Source of the DNA: Pseudomonadota bacterium
Lineage (GTDB): Bacteria; Pseudomonadota; Gammaproteobacteria; Arenicellales; UBA868
Direction of reading: 5' to 3'
Length of the DNA: 64,000 nucleotides
Assembly: GCA_018672825.1 (NCBI GenBank)
Contig: JABHUE010000124.1
Coordinates: forward strand, 53,246-117,245
This document shows, piece after piece, positions 39,201 through 46,829 of this stretch. The notes beneath the pieces are model-generated. The model did not search any database. It had not been told where the DNA came from and saw nothing but the letters and a program-made list of their open reading frames with translations. Each line of letters begins with the position of its first letter. The first letter of the stretch is position 1. The position numbers and the translations under genes were made by a program.

Positions 39201-40629
39201 AATTGTTAAATCCCAAAAAATCGGTGAAATCCGCTTAATTGTTGCGGGTTCCGGCATTCTAAAACCAACACAATCAGCTCTCTCTCCCGCACGGGCCAGC
39301 CTGCCGGGCGTATTGAGGACTCTCTCCCATGAGCAGCCCACATTAGACAGTTTTGTTGTCGATTTCCCGGGGGGTATTGACGGAATATTTTCTGATCGCA
39401 CCGCCCGATCAATTGTTCACGAAACACTTCGCCATCAACAAGATGGCGATGTCATCCTCGAAGCCGGCACGCGAATGATCAAAAAGTTTAATCGTATTCC
39501 TGTTGAGTCGAAAGAGCAAAACTTAGTGGAAACGGTCGACCAACTGGTGGTCATTGGAGGAGATTCGCCTATCGGAATGGTGGTCTGTGACGCGTTAGTG
39601 AAAGCTGGTACAAAGAGCCTCCATCTAACAGGATCATTCGATACGACCACTGCAGCAAAAGACAATCCGGACCTGATTCGCTCCTGGCGGAATTCGGGTG
39701 TAGAGGTTACGATCTCTTTACTAACCGCCGAAGACCCGTTTAATTTTGCAGGGACAACTGAAGAAAGTCAGGTCGCTCCCGCTAGAAAAATCGGGGTTAT
39801 CGACGCGTCTGACTTTCACGTCAAAAAACCTTCAGACCTTCTGATCGATATTGATCTTAATAAATTGGCTGACTACTGCAATCAACGATCCACTTTTCTA
39901 AATAGAGTACTCGAGTTTTCGACAACGTTAGACGTTAGTTTTGTGATACTCATGACGTCTCTCTCGGCCCACCTTGGCGGTGCGCGGCAAATCGCAAGTG
40001 CTGCTCTCGGATTATTTTCGGAAGCGATCGCTCATCAGTATAGTCGGAGGGAAGAAATCGCCTGCTTTGTTTCACATTGGGATCAATGGTCAATGACCGA
40101 CAAGACTGCATTAACACCCGAGACTGGCAGCCAGGCTATCCAAGATTTGTTCAGTCTATCTAATCTTGAAAATGTACTCATTGCAAACAAACACCCGCGC
40201 GATCAGAACGGGTGTTCGGTGTCTGCTACAGACGCTGTCGAAGTTCGAGCGGAAAATTCGGAACGGTACTCAAGACCGGCACTTTCCAGTGCGTTTACCG
40301 CTCCGGAAAATGAACTGCAAAAAGAAATTGCCCAAGCATGGCAGGCATTCCTTTTAATCGATGAGATTGGAATTGATGATGACTTCTTTGCAATTGGCGG
40401 AAACTCATTGCTCGGGGCACAACTTATCTCGGAGCTTAATCAGACACACCATGTCGACTTGGGAATTCCTGACTTATTCGATCATTCAACTGTCAGACGG
40501 CTTACAGACTTAATTCTCAGCAAGCAAACCAGTGAGCTGGATAACGCCCAACTCTCGGCTGAATTGGATCGGCTAGAGTCATTATCGGATGACGATATTG
40601 CGGAGCTACTAGACGCACAGGAAACCTGA
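36259..40629 (+). CDS. Modular PKS: KS-AT-inactive KR-ACP
   Basis: A short acidic N-terminus (MPDHSDSDDNQ) leads into KS (TACSSS with Cys184, EAHGTAT, GHVDKAAG), AT (GHSLGE; HAFHS, malonyl-type), a KR-like region (about 39530-40110) and ACP (IGGNS near 40400). The KR looks dead: the nucleotide loop reads IGGDSPIG instead of GGxGGxG, and the region normally Q-x-x-YAAAN reads QIASAALG, so the catalytic Tyr and Asn are missing. The module should therefore add malonate to the Asn-bearing chain and leave a ketone. Attack by the Asn side-chain amide on such a unit is a known way to a pyrrolidone ring; here that is inference. The C-terminal docking helix (ESLSDDDIAELLDA) predicts a partner that begins with a coiled coil, probably encoded left of the window. 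The gene ends five bases from the convergent SPFH gene. Confidence 0.92.
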   Translation: MPDHSDSDDNQNAIAIIGMSVRLPGASNLADYWDMLLNGKDAIHFFTENELKAAGVPPGQINDPNFIASRGYLAGVDEFDASFFGISPREAALMDPQHRVLMEVAWHAFEHSGYDPDQWDGDCSIFTSAGMNTYLPFNIFTNPGLVNEVGGFQLSIYNDKDFVPTRIAYALNTKGPAIDIGTACSSSLVGTHLACQHLLSYQSDLALVGGVTVHLPQETGDLVEAGSAYSPDGHCRPFDASPSGLVDGNGAVAIILKRLDDAVQDRDTIHAVIKGSAINNDGSEKVGYSAPSIQGQTQVIFEAQALAQITADQISYVEAHGTATPLGDPIEVAGLTQAFRETTDDTQFCGLGSVKSNIGHVDKAAGLAGLVKTVLGLKHEVMPPTANFKSPNPRLKIEETPFFVVAQPQPWERSDNIPRIAAISSFGVGGTNAHAIISESPLSTKQPTSDRPELIVLSAKSEPAVERLIAELQQSVDQQTGNLDDIGYTLKIGRKRHQVRTSFVSKTKGSLKAELDKVVWRQQSNESGRIAFLFSGQGTQYPDMGRELYEVEPIFRDSINRIEEIFIGKIDLKLTDLLYGTNSSAATLQQTRYAQPALFAVEFSLAKLLQGWGISPSIVLGHSLGEFVAACIAGVFSLADAVTLIAARGRLMQSMEPGRMLAITLGPDKVLKLISANYPSLDIASINGEQQTVVSGPNSDIAQLASNLQDQGVLAVELDTSHAFHSRMMDPVIASFSDLFEDIKLNPPSIPIISNLTGNVVQSDQICTSDYWCNQLRSTVQFYESLQTLKEIEGDSIWLEIGPGRALCNMANTIKRPVLANFPTLPPVKSAVSSEAYFLTSVGKIWEYGVDIDWQSASSSKTPSRVPLPGYPFEKSRFWTEPGTGASNSTTENSCFYQLNWAIKPIAQSEITQGKPIAVLGVTHSRNREKLVQHYERLGCPVTHVLDLDNLPDIILFFEDSATAETSLIDALSPLIEISRQIVKSQKIGEIRLIVAGSGILKPTQSALSPARASLPGVLRTLSHEQPTLDSFVVDFPGGIDGIFSDRTARSIVHETLRHQQDGDVILEAGTRMIKKFNRIPVESKEQNLVETVDQLVVIGGDSPIGMVVCDALVKAGTKSLHLTGSFDTTTAAKDNPDLIRSWRNSGVEVTISLLTAEDPFNFAGTTEESQVAPARKIGVIDASDFHVKKPSDLLIDIDLNKLADYCNQRSTFLNRVLEFSTTLDVSFVILMTSLSAHLGGARQIASAALGLFSEAIAHQYSRREEIACFVSHWDQWSMTDKTALTPETGSQAIQDLFSLSNLENVLIANKHPRDQNGCSVSATDAVEVRAENSERYSRPALSSAFTAPENELQKEIAQAWQAFLLIDEIGIDDDFFAIGGNSLLGAQLISELNQTHHVDLGIPDLFDHSTVRRLTDLILSKQTSELDNAQLSAELDRLESLSDDDIAELLDAQET

Positions 40630-40634
40630 ATAGG

Positions 40635-41861
40635 TTAAGGCTTTTCGGACCCCGATTTAGTTTTAGTTTGGGACGCCTTTGGAGCGGCACCCTGATTATT
40701 TTTGGGATCCGATTCAGAGGCGTCTGAGTTAGGGTCAGCACTACTGGTCGCCTGTTTTGCCTTCTTCTCTTGGCTTTGGACCCAATTCGCAGCTTCTGCC
40801 TCCTCAGCTCTCGCACGACGCACGACCTCTGCCCTCTGGGCATAATCGGCTTTGATTGCGTCCGATACGCCTTCAGGTAGCGTGCCCGCTGGCAGTTTTG
40901 GATAGTTCCCCGCAGTATTCCCCTGTCTAGCCGAACCACTTCTGCCGAGGCTTGAGTCAGAACTCTGAGATCCGGTGTCAAGAATGAGCGGTAATCCGGT
41001 TTCACTGTTGCCGATAACAACGACCTTACTATTGTCGGACTCCGATAATCTTAACGTTGCTTCTATTCCTCTCCAACGCAGATAACTCTCGGTAATCTGC
41101 GGCGCTACAATCCGTTGAAACTCAGCAATACCTCGCGCTTCGACTGCTTTTCGCTCGGATTCCAGTTTTTCGGTCTCGACTCGGAACTCGTACTCCTCGA
41201 CTTTCTGTTTTTGCTCGAGTTTCCGTTCGATCGCTGCCTGAATTGATTCAGGGAGGACCACGGTAGTGATCAGGATATCTTTCAGGGAAATGAAGTTACC
41301 TCCCGCTTTTTCGGCTAGACGTACACCAATACCATTTCTTCGTTTTTCAGAGGTCAGGCGGAAGTAAATCTTCTCCGCAATCTCTGCTCGCCTGTTGCTA
41401 TATAGCGCCTCTGCTTTGAAATCGGCCGTGATTGCTCGGGCCACGGCACCGATGTCAGGTATCAGTAACCGCTTCAAGTAGTCTGGTCCCACAACTTGAT
41501 TGAGACGCACCACGTTTCGTCCGATAACTCGCCACCGGAATATCACCTTGATATCGAAATGTAACCCCTCCGCTGAAACGACAGGATAAGTCTCTTTATG
41601 TGTTTGCAATCTGGTCGAGTATGTAAAGAACTTATCCCACGGAAACACAAAATGAGCGCCCTCCCCTAGAGGTCCAACCGAATTTTGTCCGTGCAAGTTA
41701 AATCGATACCAGTAGACACTAACCGCCCCTACCGGAGTTACGCGGATGAGTTCAGTCCAAAATATGACCAGAAGAAAACCAAGGATAAGAAATACCCAGG
41801 TAGCCCATAGTGAAAACCGTTTACCTGCGTCGCCCAGTCGTGACATCAACGCGCTCATCAT
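40635..41861 (-). CDS. SPFH/band-7 (prohibitin-like) membrane protein
   Basis: A 408-residue protein with one N-terminal membrane segment (about residues 18-37), then an SPFH/band-7 domain (about 38-250) ending in a charged helical stretch (IERKLEQKQKVEEYEFRVETE region), and a disordered, Ser/Asp/Lys-rich tail of about 60 residues. SPFH proteins form ring or cage assemblies at membrane microdomains and often modulate proteases or complexes there. It is the last gene of the minus-strand operon, and its start overlaps the stop of the exporter gene by four bases, so it is probably made together with the exporter. Its exact role is unknown; a membrane scaffold for the exporter is a guess. Confidence 0.85.
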   Translation of the reverse strand: MMSALMSRLGDAGKRFSLWATWVFLILGFLLVIFWTELIRVTPVGAVSVYWYRFNLHGQNSVGPLGEGAHFVFPWDKFFTYSTRLQTHKETYPVVSAEGLHFDIKVIFRWRVIGRNVVRLNQVVGPDYLKRLLIPDIGAVARAITADFKAEALYSNRRAEIAEKIYFRLTSEKRRNGIGVRLAEKAGGNFISLKDILITTVVLPESIQAAIERKLEQKQKVEEYEFRVETEKLESERKAVEARGIAEFQRIVAPQITESYLRWRGIEATLRLSESDNSKVVVIGNSETGLPLILDTGSQSSDSSLGRSGSARQGNTAGNYPKLPAGTLPEGVSDAIKADYAQRAEVVRRARAEEAEAANWVQSQEKKAKQATSSADPNSDASESDPKNNQGAAPKASQTKTKSGSEKP

Positions 41862-43675
41862 TTTGAATTCCCGTTTTGCAAGCGGCCTTCAACCATATGG
41901 AGGCGACGATCACAATGACTAAAGTAAGACTCATCGTGCGTAATGATAAAACAAGTGAAACCATCTGATCGTAGCCTGGGTAACAATTCCTCATAAAACC
42001 AACGACGAGTCTGAGGATCTTGATCAGCCGCCCACTCATCAAGAACGAGGATCGGCCTACCCTCAGTTAGCGACAAGGCCAATGCAAGCCGTTTACGCTG
42101 CCCTGTCGATAAGTGATCACCATGAATATCACCTAAATCAGAACGTAATTTATCGCGAATTTTTAGCACATCGAGCCAATGCTCTAGTGTAACAATGTCA
42201 TCATCAGAAAGGCCATAAAGGCCATCAAAGAGATAAAAATCCGCGAAAACGCTTGAAAACAACTCGCGATACTCCTGTCCCGGATTGAAAGGCAGCATTA
42301 CTGTTGAATCACTAATTGACTCATCAGCATCCTCGACCCGTTCACTATCGTCAGTCTCATAAAGTCTTCTCCGCCGGCGAGACGAGGACGGTTTCATTTC
42401 TTTTCGGGAATTAAGGCTGAGCGTGCCTTCAGACCGAGGATAAAGGCCGGTCAGAACACGAAGTAATGTTGTCTTGCCCGATCCATTACCACCTGTGAGG
42501 AATAAAATTTCACCGCGATTGAGTCTAAGATTGATATCGCTTACGGCGAATCCATGCTCCCCGTCATGCTGGTAATTTACGCCACCTAGCTCTATTGATT
42601 CAAAATTTTTCTTAACATCGTGTTCCGGAGCGTCTAACTGCGCAGCGACCGAAACCTTCTTCTCAAGCCCGATTTCAAAGTCATTGATCGCATTAAGCGA
42701 GAACTGCGCTGTCGACGCATGCTGCATAGACTGGACTAGACTGCCGATCGGACCCAATATAAAGATGATCGCGATGACCGTCTGGGAGAGATTATCAGTA
42801 TTGTCCCCACTAATTATTGGCAAAATAAATACGATAATGCCGGCTAGAAAATATGATATGGATGTACCCGTTGCAATAAGATCAGCAAAAAACCACGCTG
42901 CCTTAGACCGAGACGTCGCTAATTCTGCCGAGCTATCGAACATCGCTTCTTTAAGTTTCAATCTCTTCAACTTGCTGAGCTGTAGCTCTTTCGCACCTCC
43001 GATAATCCCATCGGTTTGGCGGCGAAACGACCCCTCCGACTCAGTTGCAAATTGGAGGGCTTGCATCATTCTCTTGTGATGATTGGAATAACCAATAATA
43101 GTGAAACCCAGAACTCCAACGGTGATTCCTGCGGCCATAGGGGAAAGGGAAACAAGGTAAACAAACATACAAAGAAGCAAAATCAGGGACTGGACCCCAG
43201 AGATTAAAGGAACTAGCGTCTGCGAAACCGCGCCATAGTGCGCTGATAATCCATCTCGAATAGATTGCTTTTCGACTTGTTCCAAATCACGCAAGGAAAG
43301 TGCAAGAATCAGATCGACCGCGCGTTTTCGTTTTTCGTCTAAAGCCGCTTCGATTGCGTCTGCGGCTCTGCGAATCAATGTCAGTTGACTGACTCGATAA
43401 ACGACTAGGAGCGCAACAAATAAGAGCGCGTGGGCCACATTGTAACCCTCTTGCTCAATTTGCTTCGCTTCTGCGTTGAGAATGTAAAGCACTCCAGTAC
43501 CGCACAATGAGGCGATTGCGGCGATCAAGAACAGTCTCGCCGGAGTGTCGGCTTTTAATTGAATTAAATGGCGGATGGCCGCCCACCGTGAATTACCCAG
43601 CCGCGCAGTTCGGGCGCCGGTCACCAGACCCAGCAGACGCTCTCCTAGAGCGCCCGATTCCCGCTCGACAGTCAA
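41858..43675 (-). CDS. Cyclic-peptide-type ABC exporter, membrane and ATPase domains fused (SyrD/PvdE-like)
   Basis: 605 residues. About six membrane segments lie between residues 45 and 325. The ATPase domain has Walker A GGNGSGKTT (395-403), signature LSTGQ (522-526), Walker B ILVLDE followed by WAADQDP, and the switch His in ITHDE. The DEWAADQDP form is typical of the SyrD/PvdE cyclic peptide and siderophore exporters. Its place beside a peptide-polyketide synthase makes export of that product the likely job. Unusual: between Walker A and the Q-loop region there is an extra charged stretch of about 30 residues holding SRRRRRLYETDDSE (432-445). Almost the same peptide occurs in the protein at 54474. 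The gene lies in an operon with the genes at 43887, 43679 and 40635. Confidence 0.92.
   Translation of the reverse strand: MTVERESGALGERLLGLVTGARTARLGNSRWAAIRHLIQLKADTPARLFLIAAIASLCGTGVLYILNAEAKQIEQEGYNVAHALLFVALLVVYRVSQLTLIRRAADAIEAALDEKRKRAVDLILALSLRDLEQVEKQSIRDGLSAHYGAVSQTLVPLISGVQSLILLLCMFVYLVSLSPMAAGITVGVLGFTIIGYSNHHKRMMQALQFATESEGSFRRQTDGIIGGAKELQLSKLKRLKLKEAMFDSSAELATSRSKAAWFFADLIATGTSISYFLAGIIVFILPIISGDNTDNLSQTVIAIIFILGPIGSLVQSMQHASTAQFSLNAINDFEIGLEKKVSVAAQLDAPEHDVKKNFESIELGGVNYQHDGEHGFAVSDINLRLNRGEILFLTGGNGSGKTTLLRVLTGLYPRSEGTLSLNSRKEMKPSSSRRRRRLYETDDSERVEDADESISDSTVMLPFNPGQEYRELFSSVFADFYLFDGLYGLSDDDIVTLEHWLDVLKIRDKLRSDLGDIHGDHLSTGQRKRLALALSLTEGRPILVLDEWAADQDPQTRRWFYEELLPRLRSDGFTCFIITHDESYFSHCDRRLHMVEGRLQNGNSK
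42341..42382 (-). other. Codons for the RRRLYE-x-DD-x-E peptide inside the exporter ATPase domain
   Basis: Residues 432-445 of the exporter. They lie in a Ser/Arg-then-acidic insertion between Walker A and the helical domain. It matches residues 16-29 of the DUF697-like protein at 54474 as SR[K/R]RRRLYE[Y/T]DD[T/S]E. Codons for the shared L, Y, E, D and E residues differ between the two copies, so the match is at the protein level. Confidence 0.7.
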
Positions 43676-43678
43676 TGC

Positions 43679-43873
43679 TTATTCTGTCTTTGCCGGCGGG
43701 CATTCCCTCCTAGGCGTCCCTAGCATTATCACTAAACCCATAATGATAGGGGTGACTAGGAGAGAGAGAACGAAATTACCTGAGAATCCTGCCGCTCTCT
43801 TGCGCCCAAGAAACCCCACTATTAAGGCTAGCGCCACATAGAGCACAATCAATAGTGGGGGGATTCCTAGCAT
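43679..43873 (-). CDS. Small two-helix membrane protein
   Basis: 64 residues with two hydrophobic segments (about 4-22 and 32-52) joined by a short basic loop (GRKRAAGF). The pattern GRxRxxGF...SLxxTPxxxGL is common in small bacterial inner-membrane proteins of unknown function. It fits exactly between the DUF697-like gene and the exporter gene on the same strand, with 13-base and 3-base gaps, which supports a real gene in the operon. No function can be given. Confidence 0.72.
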   Translation of the reverse strand: MLGIPPLLIVLYVALALIVGFLGRKRAAGFSGNFVLSLLVTPIIMGLVIMLGTPRRECPPAKTE

Positions 43874-43886
43874 CTGTATAACTTAA

Positions 43887-44372
43887 TTAGCTTGATTTGC
43901 TACGACCTTTCGCAGCTTCGAACTCACCCTTGAGATCTTCGGTAACCGCGTCAGCGCTAAAGTCCTGAAGTGTTCCACCGTTGTCGAAATGCTTCACGAA
44001 TACTTTTCCGATCGCATATGTGGCGGCCGATCCAAACGCACCAACCGTAACACTGCCCAGAATGGAACCCGTACCCGGAATCAATTTAGCCGCGGGCCCA
44101 ACTAGCAGGCCGCCGGCTGACACTGCGCCAAGCGTGCCCAACATTGCAGATATGGCCGCATTTAGCGTTTCATCGTTGCGATCTCGATCGTAAGCCCCTG
44201 CTAGGTCGCGAACCATCTTAACCTGAACTGTACTAAGCGCGGCGATATCAAGATATGGCACAGGTATTACGGCGGCGGCTGCCGACCACCCAACTGCTTT
44301 GGAAATTATTTTGCCAGATACTTCATGCACGTCCTGTACGGCCTCGACATCTGTTGCTGTTGCTGTTGTCAC
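43887..44372 (-). CDS. DUF697-like membrane-associated protein, paralogue of the one at 54474
   Basis: 161 residues, GTG start, with AGGAG about nine bases upstream (reverse strand) supporting it. The core shows the DUF697 pattern IPVPYLDIAALSTVQVKMV, an alanine/glycine-rich hydrophobic stretch (about 68-130) and TYAIGKVFVKHFDNGG. The protein at 54474 has the same blocks (IPVPIVDLAAMVTIQVKMI and TYAVGKILAHHFESG), so the two are paralogues. The family is poorly characterised and often membrane-bound. It is the first gene of the exporter/SPFH operon. Its N-terminus is short and lacks the RRRLYE peptide found in the paralogue. Confidence 0.85.
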   Translation of the reverse strand: MTTATATDVEAVQDVHEVSGKIISKAVGWSAAAAVIPVPYLDIAALSTVQVKMVRDLAGAYDRDRNDETLNAAISAMLGTLGAVSAGGLLVGPAAKLIPGTGSILGSVTVGAFGSAATYAIGKVFVKHFDNGGTLQDFSADAVTEDLKGEFEAAKGRSKSS

Positions 44373-44713
44373 TGTTTCTTCGCTCCTATGAATAAAGAAC
44401 TAACGGTCTTGTTGTGGGTTAACGGCACACCACCGCGGTTTAAAAAACTATCTTCTAGTCGTTTCAATATTACTACAATTCGAAATTTTGTTCATGTTTT
44501 TTTAAAAAATTCCGCGATATTATCGCCCCAACAGGGTTCTTTATTAACGAACAGGTGTTTAAACGTACACGAGCTGAGCACTAGCATTAATGTAAAGATT
44601 TTTGTACGACCACGCCATTTCAATCCTTCACGGGCTACGATAGAGTTCAATCATCAGATCATTGCTGTATCAATTTGCTATTCCATTTTTAACAAGCGCA
44701 ATTAGGACTCTCT
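44373..44713. promoter_or_regulatory. Divergent intergenic region between the exporter operon and the beta-barrel gene
   Basis: 341 bases with no convincing gene. It must hold promoters for the minus-strand operon (first gene start 44372) and for the beta-barrel gene (start 44714). It is A+T-rich, with a T7-A6 run near 44500-44512 that could bend the DNA. A TAGGA at 44703-44707 serves the beta-barrel gene, and an AGGAG near 44383-44387 (minus strand) serves the DUF697-like gene. I could not pick out -35/-10 pairs or an operator with confidence. Confidence 0.5.
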
Positions 44714-45988
44714 ATGCATCGCTCCAAACTTTATTATTTCTTAACAGCACTGTTGACATTAATCGTTGCACCCAGTTTTGCTCAAGAATCTCTGAGTGAG
44801 TTTAGTCAGCCGAATGGCTTTTCAACTCCCAAACAACATAAGGTGGGCAATTTTCAGGTGGGTTACGAACTGATATCCGAACTTGACCTATCAGACAACA
44901 TCGATCTAGGCCCCACTGGAGACGAGAAAGATGGGTATCGATATACCGGGACCATTCAGGCCACGATTTCCGGCAAAGTATCTAAATCTGATTTAAAAGG
45001 CACTATCGGTGTTCAGTTGATCGACCAGGATGACTTTGATGTTGATACCCACCAGACGAGCACAGACCTCATTGCGGATCTAAAACTTCGCTCCGCGTTT
45101 TCTCCGAAAGTAACGAACTTTCTTTCGTTCAAGCGTGAAGAGGAAGAAACAAACGATTCAAACCTGATTTATAGAACCAAAAATTTCAGCACCACCGAGA
45201 CAAATACCCTTTCCGATCGTATTGAAGTCGGGCTGGGTAGCCACTGGAAGGCTGCGTTCGACGGCGCGCTCCAGCGGCAGTCTTACAATATGACCAACAG
45301 CCGGGACGGTATCAAACGGAGTCAGGAACAAGAAAAACTCTTCGACCGGGAAAACAACTACATCCTGCTTTCTCTGAGTAACCAGAAAGAAAATGGAAAT
45401 AATCTTTATGGCCTTTTTCAATTGACACGGAGCACTGGCGGAAGCGTATCTTCTGAAGAGTTAGACCAGGACTCTATCTCTTTCGGCGCTGGCATTAAGC
45501 GATTATCCGGTGCGACCAAGTACCAGATCGAACTCGCTTATGGAAAAGCAACCACAGACTCCGTGACCGCAGGCGTAAGCAGTCAAGACACCGAAGAAAC
45601 ATTCTTTGGGCAAGCCACTACCGAATTTGCGATTTCAAAAAAATCAAGAATTTACACGGGCGTGGTCAGAAGTATCTCGGTTGATATCACCACGTCATCT
45701 GCGGCTGCCGTAGAGACAGTTCCAGTAGCGCACCTTCAAACCCGTGTAACAAGCAACGTATACACTGGAATCCGTTTAGAGTACCCCTTAATTGAATTAA
45801 TGGGCACTGGCATAGAATTTGAAAATCCAAACGCGTCTCTTAACGTGGGCTACCGGTTTTCTCCTCAACTCAATCTCGAAGGAAGCGTGACTTACCAACA
45901 GCAGTCTGGCAACGCCGAAGCGGACTCAGCGGGAATTTCAGATTTTAATGAAACTGAAATAAAAGTTTTTTTAAACTGGCTGTTCTAG
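44714..45988 (+). CDS. Outer-membrane beta-barrel protein
   Basis: 424 residues. The first ~23 form a signal peptide (basic start, hydrophobic core, cleavage near PSFA-QE). The mature part is polar with many alternating amphipathic strands (for example SLNVGYRF, NLEGSVTYQQ), and the protein ends in NWLF, the terminal aromatic residue expected of barrel proteins handled by the BAM complex. No plug or TonB box is obvious, so it is not a clear TonB-dependent receptor. It diverges from the exporter operon, which would suit an outer-membrane pore for the product, but that is only positional inference. Confidence 0.82.
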   Translation: MHRSKLYYFLTALLTLIVAPSFAQESLSEFSQPNGFSTPKQHKVGNFQVGYELISELDLSDNIDLGPTGDEKDGYRYTGTIQATISGKVSKSDLKGTIGVQLIDQDDFDVDTHQTSTDLIADLKLRSAFSPKVTNFLSFKREEEETNDSNLIYRTKNFSTTETNTLSDRIEVGLGSHWKAAFDGALQRQSYNMTNSRDGIKRSQEQEKLFDRENNYILLSLSNQKENGNNLYGLFQLTRSTGGSVSSEELDQDSISFGAGIKRLSGATKYQIELAYGKATTDSVTAGVSSQDTEETFFGQATTEFAISKKSRIYTGVVRSISVDITTSSAAAVETVPVAHLQTRVTSNVYTGIRLEYPLIELMGTGIEFENPNASLNVGYRFSPQLNLEGSVTYQQQSGNAEADSAGISDFNETEIKVFLNWLF

Positions 45989-46098
45989 GGCGCCCATTAG
46001 TTCGCGTATGAATCTTAAATTTTAAGAAACGGTGCATCGTAAGACCCGGTCACTGTAAAGTTTGCTTCCAAATGATTAAATCTATACAAACTAAATAG

Positions 46099-46338
46099 AT
46101 GCAAGTCTCAGCAAAAAAATCAAAGGATAAACTCATCAAGGTTTATCGAAGAAAAATCCGGGAAGCCGCTATCAGTCGCACCAAGGCGAAAATAGCCCTT
46201 CAGGGTAAGGTGCTCACGGACTTTACTGATGATCAGGTTCGAGACATCGTCGCCGAGGAAGAGCGCGATCTGACAAGCGACCTGAAAACCAAAGGCCTCC
46301 TCGCGCTGGCAGCGGTCCTTGGATTTGGCGTCATTTGA
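46099..46338 (+). CDS. Small hypothetical protein with hydrophobic C-terminus
   Basis: 79 residues: a lysine/arginine-rich N-terminal half (KKSKDKLIKVYRRKIREA), an acidic middle, and a hydrophobic end (GLLALAAVLGFGVI) that may be a short tail anchor. I do not recognise it. There is no strong ribosome binding site. The stop overlaps the start of the next gene (TGATG), which argues that both are real and co-expressed. They follow the beta-barrel gene after a 110-base gap. Confidence 0.55.
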   Translation: MQVSAKKSKDKLIKVYRRKIREAAISRTKAKIALQGKVLTDFTDDQVRDIVAEEERDLTSDLKTKGLLALAAVLGFGVI

Positions 46339-46742
46339 TGTTTCAGTCTTTGTTGCGCATCGCAATTGTTGGAGCGGTCATCAAAACATTAAAGCCAAGA
46401 TCAAGGGGCTTGGCGATCTCCGCCATTATTATCATTGCAACATTAGTTGCACACGGCGAATATTTGTCTTACGTAGAACTCTCACAAGATGATACATATC
46501 TTGCTAAATCATATTGGCTTAAATACACCACCATCATCATTGCTGTTGTCCTTTATTTTGTATTTGGAGAGTTTTACCCCAAAAGACAAGCGAGCGTTTT
46601 ATCGGAATATAGTGCCTCCGCTTCCGCGGCCGACTCCAGTTCTCGACAAGTCGATGACGGTTTTGATTTTATTCGGGAAGAAGAGCGACTTTTGACACGG
46701 GCAGAAAAACTCCTCTCCCAGGCAAAAAGCGATGAACGATAA
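46338..46742 (+). CDS. Small membrane protein of unknown function
   Basis: I prefer the ATG at 46338, which overlaps the previous stop by one base, over a TTG one codon earlier. About 134 residues: hydrophobic segments near 2-15, 24-38 and 60-78, then a cytoplasmic-looking, Ser-rich and acidic tail ending in a short amphipathic helix (EEERLLTRAEKLLSQAKS). No family recognised. Pairing with the gene at 46099 and position next to the exporter region are the only clues. Confidence 0.6.
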   Translation: MFQSLLRIAIVGAVIKTLKPRSRGLAISAIIIIATLVAHGEYLSYVELSQDDTYLAKSYWLKYTTIIIAVVLYFVFGEFYPKRQASVLSEYSASASAADSSSRQVDDGFDFIREEERLLTRAEKLLSQAKSDER

Positions 46743-46775
46743 CTGAGTGATCAATATTCATGACTCAGGGTTTTT
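46743..46775 (+). terminator. Possible weak intrinsic terminator
   Basis: CTGAGT (46743-46748) pairs with ACTCAG (46763-46768) across a 14-base loop, followed by GG and five T. It directly follows the stop at 46742. The stem is short and the loop long, so strength is doubtful. Confidence 0.4.
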
Positions 46776-46829
46776 CAACTTAGCTTCAAACAAGATAACC
46801 CTACCCCGCTAAACCAACCTCTAAACTGT

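Noticed and set aside
6025..40629. Trans-AT polyketide system
   Set aside because: Every KS is followed by an integrated AT with GHSxGE, so AT supply in trans is not needed.
40517..41020. 167-residue minus-strand frame across the convergent PKS/SPFH junction
   Set aside because: It is out of frame with both real genes, very rich in Arg/Pro and shows no family pattern.
44325..44705. 126-residue open frame in the divergent intergenic region
   Set aside because: Composition is not protein-like (runs of Cys, Asn, Phe), it overlaps the start of the DUF697-like gene on the other strand and has no ribosome binding site; it is better read as regulatory DNA.
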